In this document: positions 8,887 to 18,322 of the stretch, piece by piece
Numbering within the stretch: position 1 is the stretch's first letter
Layout: every line of letters begins with the position of its first letter
Assembly: GCA_937975765.1 (NCBI GenBank)
Contig: CALJUR010000121.1
Span: 62,001 to 126,000 of the forward strand
Length of the DNA stretch: 64,000 bases
Origin: an uncultured Myxococcales bacterium
GTDB lineage: Bacteria; Myxococcota_A; UBA9042; DTJE01
Reading direction: 5' to 3'
Made by a program: the position numbers and the translations under genes
Notes under the pieces: generated by a model
The model's input: the letters and a program-made list of their open reading frames with translations, nothing else
Told to the model about the DNA's origin: nothing
The model's database searches: none

Positions 8887-9153
8887 TCACTCGTCGGCGT
8901 CCTCTTCGCCGCCACCCAGGTCCTCCTCGGTGTCGACCTCGATGGACTTCTCGTCCAGTTCCTCGGGGAGTTCCTCTTCCTCTTCCTCGATCTCCGCCGG
9001 CGGGAGTTCCTTGATCTCCTCGATCACCTTCGGCGGCTTGCTGACGTCCGCCCCGCACTTCGGGCACAGCGGCGGGTTCCGGTGCATGTCGTAGAACTTG
9101 CACCCGCAGGCGAAGCAGGTATGGCGCTCTCCGAACTTCTCCCGATCGACCAT
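8887..9153 (-). CDS. FYDLN-acid family zinc-ribbon protein (TIGR02300-like)
   Basis: An 88-residue protein with an N-terminal ribbon HTCFACGCKFYDMHR...PPLCPKCG (about residues 11-35) and a strongly acidic tail full of Glu. This layout, an FYDxx ribbon then an acidic C-terminus, matches the small FYDLN-acid proteins widespread in Proteobacteria, whose role is unknown. It is the first gene of the reverse operon and is divergent from groEL across a 252-base spacer. GGTGGAG stands upstream of the ATG. Confidence 0.85.
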   Translation of the reverse strand: MVDREKFGERHTCFACGCKFYDMHRNPPLCPKCGADVSKPPKVIEEIKELPPAEIEEEEEELPEELDEKSIEVDTEEDLGGGEEDADE

Positions 9154-9278
9154 CGTGCGTCTCCACCTCGAAATCGGAATAGGGCCTGGGTCCGTGCCCT
9201 TGGAGGCGGATTTGTAGGGGTTCTGGAGATCGATGTCAAGCACAAGCGTCCGGATCTCCCCCGGGGACGCACCGGCCC

Positions 9279-9306
9279 TTGACCGGACCGGCGACGTGAT
9301 TATCTT
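9279..9306 (+). promoter_or_regulatory. Candidate vegetative promoter of groEL
   Basis: TTGACC at 9279-9284, 16-base spacer, TATCTT at 9301-9306, about 100 bases before the groEL ATG. No CIRCE-type inverted repeat (TTAGCACTC/GAGTGCTAA) occurs in the spacer 9154-9405, so HrcA control through CIRCE is not supported. Confidence 0.4.
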
Positions 9307-9405
9307 CCGGGACGCCCTGCCCGGACCGGGACAGGGGAACCGTCGAGGATTACGCTCGCGCGCATCGCGGGCGCGTCCGCATTGGCAGAGTTGGAGGAGA
9401 CAACC

Positions 9406-10998
<1,593 letters not shown>

Positions 10999-11036
10999 GC
11001 GTAGCCCGCGAAGGGCGCCATTCCGGTGTCGCGAAG

Positions 11037-11084
11037 CGGCCGGTGCGGTCCCTGGAAGGGGATCGCACCGGCCGTTTTCGTTTC
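11037..11084 (+). terminator. Rho-independent terminator after groEL
   Basis: Left arm CGGCCGGTGCGG at 11037-11048, right arm CGCACCGGCCG ending at 11074, loop around 11053-11057, followed by TTTTCGTTT. The eleven outermost pairs are perfect. It lies 38 bases after the groEL stop codon. Confidence 0.85.
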
Positions 11085-11101
11085 CGGCGACCTTCCAGGC
11101 T

Positions 11102-11167
11102 GGCCGGGGGGCGGGGCCCCTGCCCTGCATTGCGAGGGATTCTAGGGCGGGGCCCCCGTGCCCCGCC
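11102..11167. repeat. Inverted pair of the dispersed GGCGGGGG-n-CCCCCGCC palindromic repeat
   Basis: Two diverged copies of the repeat also found at 21311, 23905 and 31700. One lies in the forward sense at 11102-11129 (ends CCCTGCA) and one in the reverse sense at 11141-11167 (starts TCTAGGGC). They fill the spacer between the groEL terminator and the end of the ABC-F gene and may act as a bidirectional hairpin between the two convergent genes. Confidence 0.55.
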
Positions 11168-11172
11168 GGGGA

Positions 11173-13146
11173 CTATTCGGCGGCGGCGTCGGACTCGGCC
11201 CTCGACAGCTCCTCGGCGGCGGAGGTCCACGACTCGTACAGCGCGTCCAGGCGGCCGCGCAGTTCCTTCGCCTTCAGGCCCGTGGCGCGCGCGCGTTCCA
11301 CGTCCGCGTACAGGTCCGGCGACACCAGGTCCGCCTCCACCGCCCGCAGTTCCTTCTCCAGGACCTCGATCTCCCCCTCGTACCGGGCCACGCGGTCCTT
11401 CAGCGGCTTCAGGATCCGGTACAGCCGGTTGCGGCGCTCGGCCTCCTCGCGCCGGCGGTCCTTCTCCAGGTCGCGCACCGACGGCGCGGCCGACGCCGAC
11501 TCGTCCCGCCCGGGCGCCGACGGCAGCGGCAGCGGCGCGCCGACCTTCGACACGTAGTACGAGTAGTTGCCCTCGTACCGCGTCAGCCGCCCGTCGCGCA
11601 TCTCCAGGATCGCCTGCGCCACGTTGTCCATGAAGCGCCGGTCGTGCGTCGTGAACAGGATGGTGCCCTGGTGGTCCTTCAGGGCGTCCTCCAGCACCTC
11701 GCGCGACGCGATGTCCAGGTGGTTCGTCGGCTCGTCCAGCACCAGCATCCCGAAGGGCTGCAGCAGCATCCGGCACAGCATCAGCCGGGCCTTCTCGCCG
11801 CCCGACAGGCTGGCCACCTTCTTGTCCACGTCGTCGTCGCCGAACAGGAAAGCGCCCAGCACCGACCGGATGTGCGGCGCGGTCGCGTAGTCGGCGACCT
11901 CCATCATCGTCTGGCGCGCGGTGCGGTCCGCCTTCAGCACCTCGTACTGGTCCTGCGCGAAGTAGCCGACCGTCACGCCGTCCGCCAGGTGCCGCGTGCC
12001 CTCGTCCGGCAGCGTGATGCCCGCCGCCAGCCGCAGCAGCGTCGACTTGCCCGCGCCGTTGACGCCCACCAGCGCGACCTTCTCGCCGCGGTGCAGCCGC
12101 AGATCCATCCCCTGGAAGACCGTCCTGGGGCCATACCGCCGGGCCACTCCCTCCAGCGCCACCACCAGGTCCGGGCTGCGCGGCGGCTGCGGGAACTGGA
12201 ACCGCACCCGGCGCACCGGCTCCGGCGGCTCCAGGCGATCCAGCTTGTCCAGCATGCGCATCCGGGACTGGGCCACCGCCGCGCGGTCCTTGCGGACCTT
12301 GTTCGCCGCGATGAACTCCTCCTGGTCCTTGACGTAGGCCTGCTGCTCCTCGTACCGTTTCCAGGCCAGTTCGATGGCCTTGGCCCGCTCCGTCACGTAG
12401 CGGTCGTAGACGGTCAGGTTCGGGTTGCCGCCGTAGTCCGTCGCGCCGCGAACCGACACCTCGACCACGCGATCGACGGTCCGGTTCAGGAACTCGCGGT
12501 CGTGCGCCACCAGCACCACGGCGCCCGGGAAGCCGCGCAGGTACTCCTCGAACCACATCAGACCTTCCAGGTCCAGGTGGTTCGTCGGCTCGTCCAGCAG
12601 CAGCAGGTCCGGCCGGTCCAGCAGCAGCCGCGCCAGTTCCGCCCGCATCAGCAGCCCGCCCGACATCGCCCGCAGCGGCTTGTCGAAGTCCTCGGGAGGG
12701 AAGCCCAGGCCGGCCAGCACCGCCTCCGCCTGCTTCGGCAGCGCGTCCGCCTCGCGGTGGTGCAGCGCGTCCTCGACCTCGGCCAGCCGGTGCACCAGCG
12801 CCTCGTCCGGCGTCCCCGCCTCGATCTCGTGCAGGATCTCCGCGCGCCGGTCCAGCAGCGGGCCGACGCCGCGCGCCTCGCGCACGCAGTAGTCGCGGAT
12901 CGGCAGGTCCATCGCCCGGCTGGGATAGACCTCCTGGGCCAGGTAGCCGATGCGGATGCCCTTCTTCGCCTCGACGCGGCCCGTGTCCGGGGACATCTCG
13001 CCGGTCAGGATGCGGAACAGCGTCGTCTTGCCGGTGCCGTTCGGGCCGACCAGGCCCACCCGCTCGCGGTCGCCCACGCGCAGGTTGACGCCTGCGAACA
13101 GCCGCCGCGAACCGAAGGACTTGCTGACGTCGACCAGCTCGATCAT
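11173..13146 (-). CDS. ABC-F family ATPase (Uup/YheS-like)
   Basis: Soluble ribosome-associated ABC protein with two ATPase cassettes in one 657-residue chain and no membrane segments. Cassette 1: Walker A GPNGTGKTT (near 35), signature AMSGGLLMRAELARLLL, Walker B LLLLDEPTNHLDLEG. Cassette 2: Walker A GVNGAGKST (near 360), signature LSGGEKARLMLC, Walker B MLVLDEPTNHLDIAS. Between them lies a charged linker (about 230-310), and the last 100 residues form a Glu/Arg-rich coiled coil as in Uup. It probably helps with ribosome stalling or assembly; the exact subfamily is uncertain. The ATG at 13146 (MIELVDVSK) fits the family start; an upstream TTG at 13167 is less likely. Confidence 0.93.
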   Translation of the reverse strand: MIELVDVSKSFGSRRLFAGVNLRVGDRERVGLVGPNGTGKTTLFRILTGEMSPDTGRVEAKKGIRIGYLAQEVYPSRAMDLPIRDYCVREARGVGPLLDRRAEILHEIEAGTPDEALVHRLAEVEDALHHREADALPKQAEAVLAGLGFPPEDFDKPLRAMSGGLLMRAELARLLLDRPDLLLLDEPTNHLDLEGLMWFEEYLRGFPGAVVLVAHDREFLNRTVDRVVEVSVRGATDYGGNPNLTVYDRYVTERAKAIELAWKRYEEQQAYVKDQEEFIAANKVRKDRAAVAQSRMRMLDKLDRLEPPEPVRRVRFQFPQPPRSPDLVVALEGVARRYGPRTVFQGMDLRLHRGEKVALVGVNGAGKSTLLRLAAGITLPDEGTRHLADGVTVGYFAQDQYEVLKADRTARQTMMEVADYATAPHIRSVLGAFLFGDDDVDKKVASLSGGEKARLMLCRMLLQPFGMLVLDEPTNHLDIASREVLEDALKDHQGTILFTTHDRRFMDNVAQAILEMRDGRLTRYEGNYSYYVSKVGAPLPLPSAPGRDESASAAPSVRDLEKDRRREEAERRNRLYRILKPLKDRVARYEGEIEVLEKELRAVEADLVSPDLYADVERARATGLKAKELRGRLDALYESWTSAAEELSRAESDAAAE

Positions 13147-13292
13147 CGCGGCGAAGGGTACCGGCAAGCCCGGGAGAGGTCAAACGTGCCGGGCGGTCTC
13201 ATGACGCGAAGGTCGGAACTCGTCACGAATCTCCGCAAATCTCCCGTCGTGACCTCGGGGTGGCGGGAGCCAGGATCCGGGGAGAATCCCCC

Positions 13293-13333
13293 TTGACTTC
13301 CCAGTCCGATGGGGGGTACCAGTGTAGACTGGT
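13293..13333 (+). promoter_or_regulatory. Candidate mraZ promoter with overlapping operator-like palindrome
   Basis: TTGACT at 13293-13298 is followed after 18 bases by TACCAG (weak -10). A perfect inverted repeat, ACCAGT-GTAG-ACTGGT, covers 13318-13333 and overlaps the -10 region, the usual place for a repressor site. The known MraZ boxes are direct TGGG repeats, which are not clearly present, so the cognate regulator is unknown. Confidence 0.3.
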
Positions 13334-13402
13334 GTCAATTCGTGACATTTCTAGGCAGCGTATGGCAGGTCGGTCCGGAGGCAATGGGGCGAGGGACTGT
13401 CC

Positions 13403-13858
13403 ATGGCCGCGAAACTGAAAGGGTCGTTCAACCGACCCGTGGACGACAAGGGCCGCACGGTCATCGCCGAGATTCTCCGCACCGGCCTCTTCGACATCTC
13501 CCCCCGCTGGGTGATCTCGCGAAGCCTCGACGGGCTCTGCCTGATTCTCTGTCCGGAACCGGTATGGGATGCGACCATCTCGGAACGTCTGGAGAAGGTT
13601 TCGACTTCGAAGTCGAACCACCTTGCGCTGGGAAGGCTCACCCATGCCGGCGCCTTCGACGTGACGTGCAATTCCGCCGGTCGCCTGCTGATTCCGTCGG
13701 CCCTTTTGAAGGCCGCCGGAATCGTTCGGCAGTGCACCCAGATCGGGTTCGGAAACAAGGTCGAGATCTGGTCCACGGAACGCTGGAAGGAATACGAGGA
13801 AAGGTTCGAGCAGAACCGGGAGCAACTGACAGAGGGCATTGAACAGTTCGGGCTGTAG
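13403..13858 (+). CDS. mraZ: MraZ-family transcriptional regulator, outside the division cluster
   Basis: A 151-residue protein with two SpoVT-AbrB half-sites in tandem: FNRPVDDKGRTVIAEILR near residue 9 and CNSAGRLLIPSALLKAAGI near residue 88, matching MraZ in length and layout. MraZ normally heads the dcw cluster and represses it; here the neighbours are an ABC-F gene and small membrane proteins, and no mraW, ftsL or mur gene follows. Base use is less GC-rich than the flanking genes (codons such as GAT, CTT, TTG and TCT are frequent), which may signal transfer. GAGGGA lies upstream of the ATG. A related AbrB-type regulator is the alternative. Confidence 0.8.
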   Translation: MAAKLKGSFNRPVDDKGRTVIAEILRTGLFDISPRWVISRSLDGLCLILCPEPVWDATISERLEKVSTSKSNHLALGRLTHAGAFDVTCNSAGRLLIPSALLKAAGIVRQCTQIGFGNKVEIWSTERWKEYEERFEQNREQLTEGIEQFGL

Positions 13859-13866
13859 GGAAGAAG

Positions 13867-14220
13867 GTGGGTCAGGCGAATCGGACAGAACGGCCAGAGC
13901 GCGCCGCCCGCACACGGGAGAAGGCCCGCCCGCCCCGCATCCAGGTCGCCCCGGGGAAAGCGGCCCCTCGCCGTCCGGCAAAGGCCCCCCCGCCCGAAAC
14001 GCCCTCGCAGATCGCGTGGCTGCGGGAGCAGAACCGGCACGAGGAGAGGATCTACCTGTTCATCGCGGTCCTCGTGACCTTCGTCCTGGCTGCCATCTGC
14101 TTCCTGGGACACGAGAAGATCCTGACGGCGGAACAGACGGTCGCACTAATCGGCGCGATCCTGGCCGGACTGGGCCTGGGTGGGATTGGCAAGTCCTTCT
14201 TCGGAAGGCGGAAGGACTGA
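13867..14220 (+). CDS. Small two-segment membrane protein, hypothetical
   Basis: Starts with GTG eight bases after the mraZ stop codon, so it is probably in the same operon. The 117-residue product has a long basic, Pro/Ala-rich N-terminus (about residues 1-55) and then two hydrophobic segments (about 62-80 and 90-107) ending in FFGRRKD. The hairpin shape resembles small holin-like or regulatory membrane proteins, but nothing identifies a family. The GTG has AGGGAAG close upstream. Confidence 0.55.
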   Translation: MGQANRTERPERAARTREKARPPRIQVAPGKAAPRRPAKAPPPETPSQIAWLREQNRHEERIYLFIAVLVTFVLAAICFLGHEKILTAEQTVALIGAILAGLGLGGIGKSFFGRRKD

Positions 14221-14463
14221 AGATCCGCCGTGCCGCAAGCCCCGGGATGCCGCGAGCCGGGACATTCCGAATCCGAACAGCAACCCGCTGCCAAGCAGCG
14301 CAACCTGAAGCGCCCGATCCGCAGAGGTGACAAGATTCCGCGCGGCGAGGGTCATCAGCGAGACACCCGCCAACAGGAACAGGACGCACAGGCGACGCGA
14401 CCTCCAGGCAGTCACGAAAACCGAACTGGCGACCGTCCGACGCATCGGGTCCTCAACGTCCAT
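14146..14463 (-). CDS. Possible small membrane protein (low confidence)
   Basis: A 105-residue frame from ATG 14463 (second ATG at 14445) with two hydrophobic segments (about residues 24-42 and 55-72) separated by a short loop. AGGA lies upstream of the ATG. Against it: its last 75 bases overlap the forward small membrane protein on the opposite strand, and the C-terminal 30 residues look like antisense filler. It is listed because otherwise 14221-14662 would hold nothing recognisable. Confidence 0.3.
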   Translation of the reverse strand: MDVEDPMRRTVASSVFVTAWRSRRLCVLFLLAGVSLMTLAARNLVTSADRALQVALLGSGLLFGFGMSRLAASRGLRHGGSSVLPPSEEGLANPTQAQSGQDRAD

Positions 14464-14662
14464 CCAGGATCCTATCGGTCGCCTGCGACAAAGGACAAAG
14501 GGACGTCCGAAGAATCCGGCGTCCGCGGCCCCGGTGGAACCATGTCCGCCGGGGCCGCGAGGAGCGGGAAATCCACGCCCACGGGTTGCCCTCGCGGCCC
14601 GTCTCTGGCACCCTTCCTCCCGCACGCACTCCCTGTCGCGCGTGCCCGTGGGGAGGTTCCGG

Positions 14663-15322
14663 ATGCCCCTGAAAGTCGCTCCTTCGATCATCGCCGGCGA
14701 CCAGGCCGACCTCGGGCGAGAGGTCCGGGCCATCACCGCCGCCGGCGCCGACCTCGTCCACCTGGACGTCATGGACGGCCACTTCGTCCCGAACCTGACG
14801 ATGGGACCCGGCGTCGTGAAGGCCCTGCGCCCCCACTCCGCCCTGCCCTTCGACTGCCACCTGATGCTGTCCGAGCCCGGCCGCTACGTGAAGGCCTTCG
14901 CGGACGCCGGCGCCGATCGCATCAGCGTTCACGTCGAGATCCCCGGTGTCGGCGACGTGCTGCGCGCGATCCGCGACATGCATCGCGTTCCCGGCATCGC
15001 CCTGAACCCCCGAACCCCCGTGGACGCCTTGCTTCCGTACCTGTCCCGGGTCGGCTTCGTCGTCGTCATGACGGTCGAGCCCGGGTTCTACGGGCAATCG
15101 CTGCTTCCGGATGCGCTTGACAAGGTGCCTGTCTTGAAGCATCATCTGCGGGCTTTTCGAGGGAACGTCACCGTCCAGGTGGACGGCGGTGTGACCGTTG
15201 CAAACGCGGTTCGCGTGGCAACCGCCGGCGCCGACGAGGTGGTGGCGGGCGCGGCCGTGTTCAAGGCTCCCGACTACCGGCAGGCCATCCAGGACCTGCG
15301 GGGCGCGGGCGCCGGTTCCTGA
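14663..15322 (+). CDS. rpe: Ribulose-phosphate 3-epimerase
   Basis: Interconverts ribulose-5-phosphate and xylulose-5-phosphate in the pentose phosphate and Calvin pathways. The 219-residue TIM barrel shows the start VAPSIIAGDQADLG, the metal and catalytic strand VHLDVMDGHFVPNLTMGP (near residue 32), CHLML (near 67), VMTVEPGFYGQ (near 136) and VDGGVT (near 175). The ATG at 14663 is preceded by GGGGAGG six bases away. It lies immediately before tRNA-Pro. Confidence 0.95.
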   Translation: MPLKVAPSIIAGDQADLGREVRAITAAGADLVHLDVMDGHFVPNLTMGPGVVKALRPHSALPFDCHLMLSEPGRYVKAFADAGADRISVHVEIPGVGDVLRAIRDMHRVPGIALNPRTPVDALLPYLSRVGFVVVMTVEPGFYGQSLLPDALDKVPVLKHHLRAFRGNVTVQVDGGVTVANAVRVATAGADEVVAGAAVFKAPDYRQAIQDLRGAGAGS

Positions 15323-15326
15323 CAAT

Positions 15327-15400
15327 CGGGGCGTAGCGCAGCCTGGTAGCGCACCTGGTTCGGGACCAGGGAGTCGCTGGTTCAAATCCAGTCGCCCCGA
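15327..15400 (+). tRNA. tRNA-Pro (anticodon CGG)
   Basis: The acceptor stem CGGGGCG pairs with CGCCCCG before discriminator A at 15400; the D arm contains TAGCGCAGCCTGGTAGCGCA; the anticodon stem CCTGG/CCAGG encloses TTCGGGA with CGG at 15361-15363; the T arm is CTGGTTCAAATCCAG. It reads codon CCG. CCA is not encoded (ACCG follows). Confidence 0.96.
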
Positions 15401-15417
15401 CCGATCGGAAAGGTTCG

Positions 15418-15834
15418 ATGAAGCCGCTGCTGACCAGCATCGGTGCGTGCACGGCCTGCCTGCTGCTGGCGTGCGCCCCGGACCGCGACTCGGGCCCCGA
15501 CGCCGAGCGCCACCGCTCCACCTACCTCGAGACCGGCAAGTGGATGCCCGACACCCTGGACCAGGGCGGCGGCGACACCACGGACTGGAAGGTCCTGGTC
15601 ATCGAGGACACCGGCTTCCTGACGCTGGAACTGGTCCTGGACGACCCCGGGGCCGACGTCACGGTCGGGGTCCACGACATGTACGGCAAGGCGATGGCCC
15701 GCGGCCAGCACCGCGACGGCGACGGCCCGCAGCTGAAGGTCACCACCGACGTCGGCATCGGCAAGCTGTTCGTGAAGATCAGCGCCGGCAAGGGCACGAA
15801 GACCGGCTATACCCTCCGCGCCTCCGTCCGCTGA
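15418..15834 (+). CDS. Hypothetical lipoprotein with beta-sandwich-like domain
   Basis: The 138-residue product has a lipoprotein signal ending in LLLAC (Cys19) and one beta-rich domain (LTLELVLDDPGADVTVGVHDMYG) that resembles the pre-peptidase C-terminal (PPC) sandwich of secreted proteins. It starts 17 bases after tRNA-Pro, with GGAAAGG upstream of the ATG, and may share its transcript. It precedes the radical-SAM cluster but has its own short intergenic gap of 158 bases containing a separate promoter, so a role in that system is not established. Confidence 0.7.
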   Translation: MKPLLTSIGACTACLLLACAPDRDSGPDAERHRSTYLETGKWMPDTLDQGGGDTTDWKVLVIEDTGFLTLELVLDDPGADVTVGVHDMYGKAMARGQHRDGDGPQLKVTTDVGIGKLFVKISAGKGTKTGYTLRASVR

Positions 15835-15889
15835 CGCCCCCTCTTGCATCCGGGGGATTCGCCCCGACCGTGGACCTTGCCCGCGCGCC

Positions 15890-15918
15890 TTGACGCTGCA
15901 AGGGCCGGTTGCTACAGT
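15890..15918 (+). promoter_or_regulatory. Promoter of the radical-SAM maturation cluster
   Basis: TTGACG at 15890-15895, exactly 17 bases, TACAGT at 15913-15918. The predicted start near 15925 leaves a leader of about 68 bases before the ATG at 15993. It is one of the best promoter matches in the window. Confidence 0.6.
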
Positions 15919-15992
15919 GCCGTGCGCGCCAGGAACGGCGCCGAGGCGGGCCGGTTGCGCCCGTCCCTTCCCGCATCGCGGAGGCCAACAAG

Positions 15993-16529
15993 ATGCCAGC
16001 GACCAAGGCGGCAGCGAACCCGAAGATCAAGGCCCGGACGTCCCAGGGCGTCGGGTTCCTCAGCGTCCACAAGTCCCTGTACCCGAACGAGGTGCTGTTC
16101 GGGACCGCGTTCGCGTTCCTGGACCGGTGCTACGTGCACCTGGACGTCGAGGATGCCGAACGGATCCGCGTCGAACTGACCCCGCGGGCCCATTCCGCCC
16201 TGTCGGCGGCCGAGTTGACCGGCGAGTTCAAGAACGAACTGGTCAACCAGGCCCTGCGCTTCCGGCTGGCGAAGCAGACCGAGAAGGTCCGCACGATGAT
16301 CGTCGGTCGCGCGATCGGCGAGGCCCAGCCGGACGAGGAGCCCGTGGAAGGCGCCCGGACGGCGCCGCAGGTCCCGGACCTGCCGCCCGAGGTGGCGAAG
16401 TTGCTGGCCGAGGAGGACGACGGCCTGGACTTCCTGGACGACCCGCTGGGCATCGCGGTCCCGTGGGAGGAGAAGTACGGGAAGAAGAAGGACGGCGAGG
16501 GGGCGGGCAAGGCGCCGGCCGGCAAGTGA
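15993..16529 (+). CDS. HxsD-like protein of a His-Xaa-Ser-type radical SAM system
   Basis: A 178-residue protein. The first 105 residues resemble the HxsD family (TIGR03976): SVHKSLYPNEVLFGTAFAFL (near 24), RCYVHLDVED, then FKNELVNQALR (near 85) and an amphipathic helix with TEKVRTMIVGRAI, which corresponds to the family's LLNDYxLRE-type C-terminal motif. The remaining 70 residues are an acidic, Pro-rich extension ending in Lys/Gly/Ala repeats and are not part of the usual family. HxsD has no proven biochemical role; it always accompanies the two radical SAM maturases. GGAGG lies eight bases before the ATG, and the gene heads a four-gene operon. Confidence 0.65.
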   Translation: MPATKAAANPKIKARTSQGVGFLSVHKSLYPNEVLFGTAFAFLDRCYVHLDVEDAERIRVELTPRAHSALSAAELTGEFKNELVNQALRFRLAKQTEKVRTMIVGRAIGEAQPDEEPVEGARTAPQVPDLPPEVAKLLAEEDDGLDFLDDPLGIAVPWEEKYGKKKDGEGAGKAPAGK

Positions 16530-16560
16530 TGCCGGGGGCGGCCTTATGCAGGGGGTCGGT

Positions 16561-16776
16561 ATGACGCTGCGTTTCCACAGGAAGATCTACCCGCGGGCGG
16601 CGGTGGTGTCCGCCGTCGAGACCTACGGCGCCGTGGCCCAGGTGGCCCTGCGCAAGGAAGGCGACTACGCGGTGGTCGAGGTCGAGGCCGGTTCCCCGGA
16701 GGACACCGCCGAGGTGGCGGGCGAACTGCGGAACTGGGCCCTGGGCCAGGCCATCGTTCTGCGAGGCGAAGGATGA
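16561..16776 (+). CDS. Second, short HxsD-like protein
   Basis: A 71-residue protein (76 if the ATG at 16546 is used) with FHRKIYPRAAVVSAVETY at the N-terminus and ELRNWALGQAI near the end. The pattern of an aromatic-basic-IYP start, an amphipathic helix, a beta hairpin and a final N-x-x-L helix parallels the upstream gene, so the two may be paralogues and could form a heterodimer. AGGGGG precedes the ATG at 16561. Its stop overlaps the start of the HxsB-like gene by four bases (ATGA), indicating translational coupling. A leader-binding (RRE-like) function is possible but unproven. Confidence 0.6.
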   Translation: MTLRFHRKIYPRAAVVSAVETYGAVAQVALRKEGDYAVVEVEAGSPEDTAEVAGELRNWALGQAIVLRGEG

Positions 16777-18281
16777 GCGCGAAGACCCGGGCGTCCGCCG
16801 GCGCGGGCGTCCAGACGAACCTGTTCCGGTGGCGCAAGGTGGGTGCGCGGCACGTCGTGACCAACGACCACGGCGCCCACGCGTTCCTCGACGACGCGCA
16901 GTTGGACCAGCTGGTCACCGGCCGGGTGAAGGCCGGCACGCCCCTGTTCGACGAACTGCGGGGCAAGGGCTTCCTGCTGGCCGACGACGACGTCGAACGC
17001 GTCGCGCAGGACTACGACCGCAAGGTGTCGTTCCTGTACCGCGGCCCGGTGCTGCACATCCTGGTCGTCACGCTGCGCTGCAACGAGGCCTGCACCTACT
17101 GCCACGCCAGCCGGCAGAACATGTCCGAGACCGAGGCGGACATGTCGATCACCACGGCCGAGAAGTGCGTGGACATGGCGATGCGGACCCCGGCCGACAC
17201 GCTGACGATTGAGTTCCAGGGCGGCGAGCCGCTGGTGAACTACGAGGTCGTCCAGCACGTCGTCGAGTACGGCACGCGGCTGGCCGAGGCGCGCGGCAAG
17301 CGCGTGATGTTCAGCCTGGTGTCGAACCTGGCGCTGATGGACGAGGCGAAACTGGCGTGGCTGGTCGCCCACCGCGTGCAGATCTCCACGTCGCTGGACG
17401 GCCCGAGGGCGCTGCACGACCGGAATCGCAAGCTGCCCGGCGACAGCGCGTACGAGCGCACGGTCCAGTGGATTGCGCGCATCAACCAGGCCTACGTGGA
17501 CGCCGGGCTGGACCCCGCGCTGTACCACGTGGAGGCGCTGGCCACGATCACCCGCGAGCACCTGTCGAAGGCGAAGGAACTGGTCGACGAGTACGTGAAG
17601 AACGGCTGCCGCGCCGTCTTCCTGCGCCCGCTGAACCCCTTCGGATTCGCGAAGAAGACCGGGGTCAAGGTCGGGTATACCGCCCAGGAATTCCTGGCGT
17701 TCTACAACGAGGCCCTGGACTACATCCTGGAACTGAACCGGCAGGGCGTGGAGATCTTCGAGCGCCTGGGCGCGATCTTCCTGACCAAGATCCTGACGCC
17801 GGACGACCCGAACTACCTGGACATCCGGTCGCCGTGCGGCGCCGGAATCGGCCAGATCGCGTACAACCACGACGGGTCCATCTTCACCTGCGACGAGGGC
17901 CGCATGGTGTACCAGATGGGCGACGAGGTCTTCCGGATCGGGTCCGTGGACGGCATGACGCTGAAGGACGTCGTCACGTCCGAGACCGTGAAGTCGCTGG
18001 CGATGGCGTCCTGCCTGGACTCCATCCCCGGCTGCGCGTCGTGCGCCTACAAGCCCTTCTGCGGAACGTGCCCGGTGTTCAACTATACCGAGCAGGGGCA
18101 CATCTTCCCGCAGAACACGACGAACCCCCGCTGCATGATCTACATGGGGGTGCAGGACCGCCTGTTCCGCGAACTGATGTCCGACGACCCGACCGTGAAG
18201 GACATCTTCCAGCGGTGGGTGGTCGTGAAGGACCGGCCCGAGTACATGCACGACGGGCGGCACCTGGAGTCGTGCCTGTAG
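16773..18281 (+). CDS. hxsB: Radical SAM/SPASM maturase, HxsB-like
   Basis: A 502-residue iron-sulfur enzyme expected to modify a ribosomally made peptide or protein using S-adenosylmethionine. The N-terminal 90 residues form a family-specific domain. The radical SAM cluster motif is Cys103-x3-Cys107-x2-Cys110 within LHILVVTLRCNEACTYCHAS, followed by IEFQGGEPLVN (SAM-binding GGEP). The C-terminal SPASM region has RSPCGAGIGQIAYNHDGSIF, then CLDSIPGCASCAYKPFCGTC and a last Cys in NPRCMIY, enough ligands for two auxiliary clusters. The LHIxVVTLRC stretch and the paired radical SAM gene are characteristic of HxsB (TIGR03978). No HxsA precursor is seen nearby. Confidence 0.78.
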   Translation: MSAKTRASAGAGVQTNLFRWRKVGARHVVTNDHGAHAFLDDAQLDQLVTGRVKAGTPLFDELRGKGFLLADDDVERVAQDYDRKVSFLYRGPVLHILVVTLRCNEACTYCHASRQNMSETEADMSITTAEKCVDMAMRTPADTLTIEFQGGEPLVNYEVVQHVVEYGTRLAEARGKRVMFSLVSNLALMDEAKLAWLVAHRVQISTSLDGPRALHDRNRKLPGDSAYERTVQWIARINQAYVDAGLDPALYHVEALATITREHLSKAKELVDEYVKNGCRAVFLRPLNPFGFAKKTGVKVGYTAQEFLAFYNEALDYILELNRQGVEIFERLGAIFLTKILTPDDPNYLDIRSPCGAGIGQIAYNHDGSIFTCDEGRMVYQMGDEVFRIGSVDGMTLKDVVTSETVKSLAMASCLDSIPGCASCAYKPFCGTCPVFNYTEQGHIFPQNTTNPRCMIYMGVQDRLFRELMSDDPTVKDIFQRWVVVKDRPEYMHDGRHLESCL

Positions 18282-18322
18282 CGAGGTCGTGCCGGCCCCC
18301 GCGGCCGGCGAGGCGGTGCGGG

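Noticed and set aside
9154..9405. A CIRCE element upstream of groEL
   Set aside because: No TTAGCACTC/GAGTGCTAA or close variant occurs in the spacer.
14230..15120. A 296-residue forward frame overlapping the rpe start
   Set aside because: It reads through rpe in another frame with Arg/Pro-rich filler sequence, whereas rpe itself is a clear match with a ribosome site.
15418..15834. The lipoprotein before the radical SAM cluster as a His-Xaa-Ser precursor
   Set aside because: It has a single His-x-Ser triplet, no repeats, and its own upstream context; it looks like an ordinary lipoprotein.
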